A stretch of 32,074 nt of DNA. Source: Brucella pseudintermedia. Its GTDB lineage: Bacteria > Pseudomonadota > Alphaproteobacteria > Rhizobiales > Rhizobiaceae. The stretch is from assembly GCF_008932435.1 (NCBI RefSeq), contig NZ_WBWE01000023.1:1-32074 (forward strand), read 5' to 3'. Below the pieces are notes generated by a model that was not told the origin of the DNA, made no database searches, and saw nothing but the letters and a program-made list of their open reading frames with translations. Every line of letters begins with the position of its first letter. Position 1 is the stretch's first letter. Positions 26,594 to 32,074 of this stretch are shown here, one piece after another. A program made the position numbers and the translations under genes.

Positions 26594-26852
26594 ATGAAGG
26601 CATCGAAGTTTTCAGAGGCGCAGATTGCATTCGTTTTGAAGCAGGCAGAGGATGGCACACCTATTGGTGAGGTCTGTCGCAAGGCCGGTATTTCAGATGC
26701 CACGTTTTATAACTGGCGCAAGAAATATGCGGGCCTGATGCCATCCGAGATGAAGCGGTTACGGCAACTCGAAGAGGAGAATGCCAAGCTGAAGCGGATC
26801 GTTGCTGATCTGTCTCTGGACAAGGCGATGCTTCAGGATGTTTTGGCAAAAA
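26594..26852 (+). pseudogene. IS3-family orfA, interrupted by the IS1111-type element
   Basis: Starts MKASKFSEAQIAFVLKQAED with GGAGA upstream. Helix-turn-helix segment (PIGEVCRKAGISDATFYNW) and leucine-zipper-like segment (RLRQLEEENAKLKRIVADL), ending LQDVLAK at the insertion point. Joining 26852 to 28211 gives an A6G slip site and the natural end AKKL-stop, so only the last two codons and the stop are displaced. Reading through into the nested element adds foreign residues up to 27142. Confidence 0.85.
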
Positions 26853-26855
26853 TGT

Positions 26856-26871
26856 ATGGTCCGCCTCGTCC
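26856..26871. repeat. Subterminal inverted repeat of the IS1111-type element (downstream end)
   Basis: ATGGTCCGCCTCGTCC, the exact reverse complement of 28189-28204. It lies 3 bp from the element end beyond the 3' side of the transposase gene. Confidence 0.88.
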
Positions 26872-27089
26872 GTGCAAGGGGTTTGATGGTCCTGACGGTT
26901 CCAGTCTGCATAAATGTATCCGGCCTCTCGCGAGTGGACTGTTGTTACAGTCAGGCCATGATGAGATCCGCGCGCACCGTTCTCGAATAACTGGTTCGGG
27001 CGCCAAGCCCGCTTTTTTGCCCAGAGCTTACGCTGCGCTGATCAACTGTCTCGTCATCACTATCCCGCTCCTCGCAGTCTGTCGCTGGA
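26872..27089 (-). ncRNA. Putative bridge (target-guide) RNA region of the IS1111-type element
   Basis: A 218-bp non-coding end downstream of the transposase stop, on the transposase strand. IS110-family recombinases are guided by an RNA from a non-coding end, reported downstream of the gene in the IS1111 group. Minus-strand RNA at 27033-27000 can fold as GCG, AAGCUC, a 13-nt loop, GGGCUU, CGC. The loop contains GGCAAAAAAGC (27021-27011), an exact 11-nt match to the rebuilt insertion site (26845-26852 joined to 28211-28213). Just before it, AAGCTCTG matches the right flank. RNA limits and full fold are not determined. Confidence 0.5.
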
Positions 27090-28142
27090 TCAGGTTTTTG
27101 CCGGATCCTGACGATTGTAGATCGCGCCCGGTCGGGTCATAATCACCCATGCGACGCGTGCAATTTTGGCAGCAAGAGCGACCGCCGCCTTGTTATTGTG
27201 CATCCTGGCCTGAAGCCCGTCCAGCCACACGCCGAGCCGGTCTCTCGTTCGATCAAGATGGAGAAGGCATGTTCGTGCGCCGTGGATCAGTAATCGTCGC
27301 AGATATGAACTGCCCCGCTTGCTGATACCCAGTAATGTGGTTTTCCCTCCAGTTGAATGCTCTCGCGGAACAAGTCCCAACCAGGCGGCCATGTCGCGAG
27401 CCCTTTTGAACTGGCGACCCGTTCCCGCTGCTGCCAATAGCCCAGTAGCAGTCAATGCCCCGATGCCGGGAACAGTCATGAGGCGACGGGCGGTATCGTC
27501 CGCGTCGGCCGCTGCTTCGATCTGACGGCTCACTTCAGCAATTCTTTGCTCAAGATAGCGAATGTCCTCGAAGAGAGACATAAGCAACTGCCGCATTGGT
27601 GCCGACAGGTCGTTGTCCTCATCCTCCAGGACCCTTGGCATGTCCGCCTTGAACTTACCCGCCCCCTGATGCATCGCAATGCCGTATTCGAGGCAGAAGG
27701 CGCGCATCTGGCATATAACCCGGGTGCGCTGAGCCACGAGGCGGTCCCGTACTCTATGCAGTGCCTGAACATCGATCTGATCAGACGTACGCACCTCGAC
27801 AAACCGCATTGTTGGCCGTGTCACGGCCTCGGCTATAGCTTCGGCATCAATGATGTCACTTTTGTTGGATTTGACGAAGGGCTTCACAAACTTTGCAGCA
27901 ACAATTCGAACTGTGTGGCCAAAGCCTTGAAGCTTCCTCGCCAGCCACTGTGAACCGGGGCATGCCTCCATTCCAACGATTGTCGGCGTAGCTCTTTCGA
28001 AGAATTGCAGGACAGTGTCACGCCGGAAAGTCGCCTTTTGTATTGGATGACCAGCAGGGTCCAATCCGACGACGTGGAACACGTTCTTGCCAATGTCGAC
28101 GCCGAATACGGCTGCTTCTCGGGGTTTGTTACGAACGCTCAT
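27090..28142 (-). CDS. IS110-family transposase (IS1111 group)
   Basis: 350 residues, full length, start at 28142 (MSVRNKPREAAVFGVDIGKN) after GGGAGG. The N-terminal RuvC-like DEDD domain shows FGVDIGK with Asp16, IVGMEACPGS with Glu59 and KSDIIDAEAIAEA with Asp96/Asp99. A long helical middle follows. The C-terminal Tnp_20 domain has the helix-hairpin-helix VPGIGALTA (224-232), WLGLVPREHSTGGKTTLLG and the Ser-bearing ISKRGSSYLRRLL (273-285). It recombines the element circle into a target by strand exchange rather than DDE chemistry. No damage visible, so it is probably active. Confidence 0.93.
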   Translation of the reverse strand: MSVRNKPREAAVFGVDIGKNVFHVVGLDPAGHPIQKATFRRDTVLQFFERATPTIVGMEACPGSQWLARKLQGFGHTVRIVAAKFVKPFVKSNKSDIIDAEAIAEAVTRPTMRFVEVRTSDQIDVQALHRVRDRLVAQRTRVICQMRAFCLEYGIAMHQGAGKFKADMPRVLEDEDNDLSAPMRQLLMSLFEDIRYLEQRIAEVSRQIEAAADADDTARRLMTVPGIGALTATGLLAAAGTGRQFKRARDMAAWLGLVPREHSTGGKTTLLGISKRGSSYLRRLLIHGARTCLLHLDRTRDRLGVWLDGLQARMHNNKAAVALAAKIARVAWVIMTRPGAIYNRQDPAKT

Positions 28143-28188
28143 GACGATCCTCCCTTTTTTGAGTTCGTCTCCCTTATGTGGGGTGGGA

Positions 28189-28204
28189 GGACGAGGCGGA
28201 CCAT
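28189..28204. repeat. Subterminal inverted repeat of the IS1111-type element (upstream end)
   Basis: GGACGAGGCGGACCAT pairs exactly with 26856-26871. It lies 6 bp from the end on the 5' side of the transposase gene. Confidence 0.88.
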
Positions 28205-28210
28205 CCCATT

Positions 28211-29051
28211 AGCTCTGAAGCCTGCACGCAGGCGAGCGCTTGTCGACACTATTAAGTCGGATTGGAAAGTCTCGGTACGACGCGCCTGTTCGGTGCTCAA
28301 GATTGACCGGTCACTTTATGTCTACAAGTCAAAGCGCGGCGAGCAGGCTGAACTGAAGCTCAGGATCAAGGACATCTGTCAGACACGGGTTCGTTATGGG
28401 TATCGGCGCGTGCATGTGCTTCTCAAGCGTGACGGCTGGCCCGTTAATCCGAAGCGAATCTATCGTCTTTACAAGGAGATGGGACTTCAGCTGCGGAACA
28501 AGGTTCCCAAACGACGTGTGAAGGCGAAGCTTCGCGCTGATCGCACAGATGCGACCCATTCCAACCATGTTTGGGCAATGGATTTTGTCCATGATCAATT
28601 GGCGACAGGACGGAAGATCCGCATCCTGACGGTGGTTGATACATTCTCACGCTTCTCGCCAGCAGTTGATGCCCGCTTCAGTTATCGTGGTGAGGATGTG
28701 GTGCAGACCCTGGAACGGATATGTCGTCAGGTCGGTTATCCTGCGGTTATTCGTGTGGATAATGGCAGCGAATTTATCTCTCGTGACCTGGATCTATGGG
28801 CTTACCATAAGGGGGTGGTGCTCGACTTCTCCCGGCCCGGCAAGCCGACAGATAACAGCTACATCGAGAGCTTCAATGGCAAGTTCAGAGCCGAGTGCCT
28901 GAACGCCCATTGGTTCATGAGCCTTGACGACGCCCGCATTAAGATGGAGGATTGGCGTAGAGACTATAACGAATTCCGGCCACATAGCGCCATTGGCAAT
29001 AAGGTGCCGATTTCGCTTATGAATGGCTCAACGGCATCCCCGCCGCTTTGA
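28211..29051 (+). pseudogene. IS3-family orfB separated from its orfA
   Basis: The integrase half of the IS3 transposase, about 280 residues from LKPARRRALVDTIKSDW to the stop at 29051. HTH_21-like region (RVRYGYRRVHVLLKRDGWP), DDE core: VWAMDFVHDQLATG, RVDNGSEFISRDL, and KPTDNSYIESFNGKFRAECL with the catalytic Glu. Ends with RPHSAIGNKVP. The frame is intact, but it is normally made by -1 slippage from orfA at AAAAAAG, which the nested element splits. It could only be expressed by read-in from that element. Confidence 0.82.
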
Positions 29052-29096
29052 GCCTTAAACCCGGAAAATTCCAGCTCTCCGTGGTACAAATTCGGG

Positions 29097-29189
29097 GTGC
29101 ACCTCAAGCGCTATAACAATCTTCACCCGCACAAGGCTTTAGGATATCAATCTCCACAAGAGTTTCTGAGCCAAAACGCTCAAACCTGA
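29097..29189 (+). pseudogene. C-terminal remnant of another IS3-family orfB
   Basis: About 30 codons reading HLKRYNNLHPHKALGYQS, then PQEFL and a stop at 29187-29189. The YNN..RPHxALGYxSP-type ending is characteristic of IS3-family integrases but differs from copies 1-3 here. It begins right at the end of IS3 copy 2, which probably inserted into it. Confidence 0.65.
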
Positions 29190-29231
29190 AAATGCCGATT
29201 TGTAAAGGGCAACTCCAGTCTTGGAAAAGCA

Positions 29232-30593
29232 ATGAAGATACTTGTACTAACCAACCACCTCGCCGTTTTTGGCGGATCGGAAATTGTCAGCTTGGAAGTC
29301 GCAGAGGCATTCTCTAATATGAGCTGCGACGTTAACATATTTTCGGCATATATTGACGACCCGGTGCGCAGTTACATGGACGAACAAGGCCTCAAGTATG
29401 GCTCTTTTGAAGATTGTCCAAGTCCTGAAAATTTCGACATCATATGGTCTCAACACCACTTACTGCCGTCTCTCCTCGCAAAACACGGCACACGTAGCAT
29501 CGAAAACGTTTTCGTCGTAAATGCCAGTTTGTCACCGTATGAACCTTTAGAAATACCCGGAGCCGTTGCCGATGTAGCGGATATGATCGTCGCTAACAGC
29601 CAGGAAACCGCCGACCGACTGGTCGAGTTAGGCGTGACCGCTGAGAAGATTTTAGTGTTTTACAATGCAGCTCCTGATAGTTTTAATTTAACTCGCGAAG
29701 CTAGGCCCGACCTGAAGCGCGCCCTAATTGTTTCCAATCATGTGCCAGAAGAAGTTGCACACGCAGCTGACATCCTAAGAAGCCGAGGAATCGCCGTCGA
29801 TCACATTGGACTTCCATCGGTTCAAAAAAAAATCACATCAGGAATCATTTCTTCTTATGATGCAGTTATATCAATCGGTAAGACCGTCCAATATTCGCTG
29901 CTTTGTGAAACTCCAGTGTACGTCTACGATCGCTTTGGCGGCCCTGGCTGGTTAACCGGGTCCAATGTTGCAGAGGCCGAAAAATTTAACTTTTCAGGCC
30001 GGTGCTGCCGTCGCGAACTGCCGTCGGTGACAATAGCGAATGAACTAATTAGCGGCTACTCCGAAGCCACTTTAGCCGTTCGCATGTTGAAGCAGACATA
30101 TTCCGAGAAATATTCGCTTCGTAACTACCTCACGCGAATCATCGAGCACGCTTCGCACCGATTGGATGAAGGATGTAAACGTCACATCGATTTATTCATA
30201 TCTAATCTTGTACAAAGGGAAGGCTTGTTAAGCGGACAGTTGATAACCTTTTTCCAAGTAGCCAAGCACCAGTCGTCTGAAATTGCACAGCTGATCTCAA
30301 ACGCAGAAACAGAACGGCAAGGCTTTATCAGTGCTCGTCAAAACCTTATCCGCTCTCATGAAGAGGTTTATTCAGCACAGCGACAGCAGCTTTTTGAGAA
30401 AGAGCTCCTTCTAAGCCAGCTAAAGAGTAAATTAGCGGATCAAGAGACGAAGTCAGCGAATCTGGAGGCGAAATTGGCCGATATGGTAAGCAGTACATCT
30501 TGGAGAATTACCAAGCCACTACGCGCGATAAAACAGCGTATAATAACAGCACAAAGGAAATATGCGTTCAAGGACCCCAATACGGACTACTGA
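29232..30593 (+). CDS. GT4-like glycosyltransferase with C-terminal coiled coil
   Basis: 453 residues starting MKILVLTNHLAVFGGSEIVS, a GT-B type N-terminus with the Gly-Gly-Ser loop. Then DIIWSQHHLLPSL, VVNASLSPYEP and IVANSQETADRLVELGV, typical of GT1/GT4 enzymes. The usual C-terminal E-x7-E site is weak (SLLCETPVYVYDRFGGPGW near 215-240). From about 355 it turns into a coiled coil (QKLLEKELLLSQLKSKLADQ type heptads) ending in SSTSWRITKPLRAIK (420-434), a tail common in bacterial polysaccharide transferases. No membrane segment. Likely a cytosolic surface-glycan transferase. AT-rich like the other block genes. Confidence 0.8.
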   Translation: MKILVLTNHLAVFGGSEIVSLEVAEAFSNMSCDVNIFSAYIDDPVRSYMDEQGLKYGSFEDCPSPENFDIIWSQHHLLPSLLAKHGTRSIENVFVVNASLSPYEPLEIPGAVADVADMIVANSQETADRLVELGVTAEKILVFYNAAPDSFNLTREARPDLKRALIVSNHVPEEVAHAADILRSRGIAVDHIGLPSVQKKITSGIISSYDAVISIGKTVQYSLLCETPVYVYDRFGGPGWLTGSNVAEAEKFNFSGRCCRRELPSVTIANELISGYSEATLAVRMLKQTYSEKYSLRNYLTRIIEHASHRLDEGCKRHIDLFISNLVQREGLLSGQLITFFQVAKHQSSEIAQLISNAETERQGFISARQNLIRSHEEVYSAQRQQLFEKELLLSQLKSKLADQETKSANLEAKLADMVSSTSWRITKPLRAIKQRIITAQRKYAFKDPNTDY

Positions 30594-30643
30594 TATTATT
30601 GATAGCATCGGGTTCAGCGCTTAAAACTGGAACGAGAAAATAG

Positions 30644-31510
30644 ATGAAGCTTTCAGTCAGCTATAATTTTTTTAATGGAGAAGAGCATCTTATCTCCAGC
30701 ATCAATAGCGTAAGAGACTCTGTTGACTTCATCAGCATCGTCTACCAATCTATTTCGAACTCTGGAAATACAATCACCCCTGAAGCTATCGAGACGTTAA
30801 ACGAGATCCGCAATAGAAAACTTGCGGACAATATTATCGAATACGTGCCTGATTTTTCTAAAGCACGGCAACAAAATGAGTTGGCCAAGCGAAAGATCGG
30901 CTTGGATGAAGCACTTCGCCACCGGTGTACCCACTTTTTTACAATGGATGCCGATGAGTTTTACCGGAGAAATGAAATAGAATTTGCGAAGGATTATATT
31001 ACGAAGAACAAGATATGGGCGACAAGTGTATCGAGCTTTTTTCACATTAAAACGCCCAATTGGAGAGCAAAAGATATAACCTGCTGCTCTTTTATCACGA
31101 GAATTAATGAACGAACTGAGATTGGGTCTGGAAATTATTACATCGACATGGTTGATCCCACCCGATCGTTAAAAACGCCGGATAGCAAATATTATCTTCA
31201 AACTAAATTCAGAACTTTTTTCCCGCGCAAGGATCACCATCATTTCCCCGACACTGATGTGGCTATGTATCATATGAATTTTGTTCGAAAAGATGAAATG
31301 AAAAGCAAACTAGCCAATACTTCAACAACGGACGTTGCATTTCTTGAGGAAGTTAGAAATCGTGACCTGCCACTGAACTTTCATCCAACGGCGATTAGAG
31401 CCTCGGCGGTTTTGACTACGCCAATTGGCGTGTTGGTAGCAACCGGCGGAAACGCCAAGCTTTCATATTGCGCAGCGTTGGAGCCGGTTGCGGCGATGGA
31501 TCCAGCATAG
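30644..31510 (+). CDS. GT2-like glycosyltransferase, C-terminus replaced by IS3 sequence
   Basis: The open frame has 288 codons, but only 1-240 (to about 31362) are native. The rest (from [10 protein letters not shown] on) is the antisense of the IS3 copy 3 orfB end. The native part begins [20 protein letters not shown], a GT-A style start, and holds [14 protein letters not shown] (98-111), a DxD-like metal site. Lys/Arg- and aromatic-rich with FHIKTPNW and [13 protein letters not shown] recognise the general fold but not a named family. It starts 50 bp after the previous gene, so both were likely one operon. Probably inactive unless the lost tail was dispensable. Confidence 0.7.
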   Translation: MKLSVSYNFFNGEEHLISSINSVRDSVDFISIVYQSISNSGNTITPEAIETLNEIRNRKLADNIIEYVPDFSKARQQNELAKRKIGLDEALRHRCTHFFTMDADEFYRRNEIEFAKDYITKNKIWATSVSSFFHIKTPNWRAKDITCCSFITRINERTEIGSGNYYIDMVDPTRSLKTPDSKYYLQTKFRTFFPRKDHHHFPDTDVAMYHMNFVRKDEMKSKLANTSTTDVAFLEEVRNRDLPLNFHPTAIRASAVLTTPIGVLVATGGNAKLSYCAALEPVAAMDPA

Positions 31511-31950
31511 ACCGCCGGGGTTTGGTATCCCAGCGACGAGTGTGGCCGGAAATTGTTGTAATCGTCGGCCCATTGGGCGATGGCGCTGCGGGCGTGATCG
31601 AGGCCAAAGAACAGGCTTTCGTTGAGCAATTCGTCGCGCATCCGACCGTTGAAGGATTCAACATAGCCGTTCTGCATAGGCTTTCCTGGCGCGATATAGT
31701 GCCACTCAACCTTGTGATCCTTCGACCAGGCCAGGATGGCATTCGAGGTGAGTTCCGTGCCGTTATCGGAGACAATCATTCCTGGCTTGCCGCGTCGTTC
31801 GATCAGTGTCGTCAGCTCCCGTGCGACACGGCGGCCGGAGATTGTGGTGTCCGGGATTGCTGCCAGGCATTCCCGCGTCACATCATCAACGATATTGAGA
31901 ATCCGGAACCGTCTCCCGCATGCAAACTGGTCGTGCACGAAATCGAGGTA
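31363..31950 (-). mobile_element. Partial IS3-family element (copy 3)
   Basis: Only the orfB 3' part and one end are present. The end at 31363 begins TGACCTGCCACTGAAC (plus strand), a typical TG-started IS3 terminus. The other side is lost at about 31950, where IS sequence gives way to a different reading frame. orfA and the first third of orfB are missing. Confidence 0.78.
31381..31950 (-). pseudogene. IS3-family orfB, 5'-truncated
   Basis: The catalytic core starts at [17 protein letters not shown] (first Asp), continues with [12 protein letters not shown] (second Asp) and [16 protein letters not shown] (Glu), and ends [12 protein letters not shown] and AEALIAVG with a stop at 31381. A GTG at 31938 begins an open frame, but the DNA-binding N-terminus and orfA are gone. 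Different in sequence from copies 1 and 2. Confidence 0.8.
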
Positions 31951-31962
31951 ACCGCCCGATTG

Positions 31963-32074
31963 TTACCGTGGAGAATATGTCTTGACGCGGGCGACGATTT
32001 CTTCGTCATCGACAAAGCATTCGAGGAATTCTTGCCATTTTTCGGCTGATTGACGCGCGTCGACCAGCATCTGT
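31963..32074 (-). CDS. C-terminal fragment of an unknown protein at the right edge
   Basis: 36 residues entering from the right edge and ending at a TAA at 31963-31965. The fragment is acidic and helical (QSAEKWQEFLECFVDDEEIV, then ARVKTYSPR). Codon use looks like real coding sequence. No family recognised. It stops 13 bp from the truncated side of IS3 copy 3, so the original 3' end may be native or may have been cut by the same event. Confidence 0.45.
   Translation of the reverse strand, partial: QMLVDARQSAEKWQEFLECFVDDEEIVARVKTYSPR

Larger units (their letters stand above)
26853..28210 (-). mobile_element. Complete IS110-family element, IS1111 type
   Basis: 1358 bp. Exact ends follow from restoring the host IS3 orfA: GGCAAAAA before 26853 and AGCTCTG from 28211. 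Subterminal inverted repeats of 16 bp (26856-26871 and 28189-28204) lie 3 and 6 bp inside the ends, the asymmetric arrangement known for the IS1111 group. There is no target duplication. One intact transposase gene lies on the minus strand, with a short upstream end (68 bp) and a long downstream non-coding end (237 bp). One A of the junction run cannot be assigned to either side. Confidence 0.85.
26538..29084 (+). mobile_element. IS3-family element (copy 2) carrying a nested IS1111-type element
   Basis: orfA and orfB lie on the plus strand with terminal repeats sharing CTGGAATTTTCC (26547-26558) and its reverse complement GGAAAATTCCAG (29063-29074). Without the nested 1358 bp it would be about 1.19 kb, normal for the family. 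The right end lies in another IS3-type remnant (29097-29189). Outer limits are estimates to within a few bases. Confidence 0.82.

Noticed and set aside
27095..27102. Second GGCAAAAA near the transposase stop as another guide
   Set aside because: It is within the last codons of the transposase and the match is only 8 nt with no loop around it that I could see.
26853..27142. C-terminal half of a 182-residue orfA product
   Set aside because: The sequence after AKM is the non-coding end of the IS1111-type element read through by chance.
1..32074. tRNA, rRNA or riboswitch genes
   Set aside because: None seen on either strand by eye; a covariance search would be needed to exclude small ones.

Overview
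The window looks like a chromosomal segment of an alphaproteobacterium of the Brucella/Ochrobactrum group (Rhizobiales). This is inferred from the betIAB operon (BetA and BetB have the lengths and motifs I associate with Brucella), rhizobial-type compound palindromic repeats, an octamer repeat of the AGGCAGTA type close to the Brucella VNTR unit, and a core of GC-rich genes. dTDP-rhamnose genes followed by an IS-riddled glycosyltransferase block are not typical of classical smooth Brucella. An atypical Brucella or an Ochrobactrum is more likely. The species is not decided by the sequence.

Layout. 1-2213: accessory edge, with a truncated IS3-family element (minus strand) followed by three small minus-strand genes of unknown role. 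The first of these is cut by the IS. 2372-8368: a core-like stretch with superoxide dismutase, a strong bidirectional terminator, a CynX-type MFS transporter overlapping its GntR/FadR-type regulator, CorA, an AbrB-type antitoxin/Doc toxin pair, a GreA/GreB-family factor and BetI. 7698-11611: the glycine-betaine operon betI-betA-betB with a BetI-like operator and a long palindromic octamer repeat between betA and betB. 11605-13320: a small lipoprotein gene, an AT-rich gap and an AraC-family regulator gene destroyed by three frameshifts. 13328-15503: otsB-otsA (trehalose synthesis). 15672-18515: manB-manC (GDP-mannose supply). 18838-22231: rfbA-rfbC-rfbB-rfbD, a complete dTDP-L-rhamnose operon with overlapping or nearly abutting genes.

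22352-31362 is an AT-richer polysaccharide block on the plus strand: a GT2 glycosyltransferase, a SAM methyltransferase, a GT4-like glycosyltransferase with a C-terminal coiled coil and a GT2-like enzyme that has lost its tail. It is broken up by an internally deleted IS66 element, by an IS3-family element that itself carries a complete IS110/IS1111-type element, by a scrap of another IS3 element, and by a third partial IS3 element at the right edge.

How the genes fit together: manBC and rfbACBD supply activated mannose and rhamnose, and the plus-strand transferases plausibly assemble a rhamnose-containing surface glycan (O-antigen type). betIAB and otsBA both make compatible solutes and point to osmotic adaptation. 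The most interesting item is the nested IS1111-type element at 26853-28210. Removing it restores the target gene exactly. Its long non-coding end holds a predicted stem-loop whose loop carries an 11-nt match across the rebuilt insertion site, as expected if this end encodes a target-guiding (bridge) RNA.
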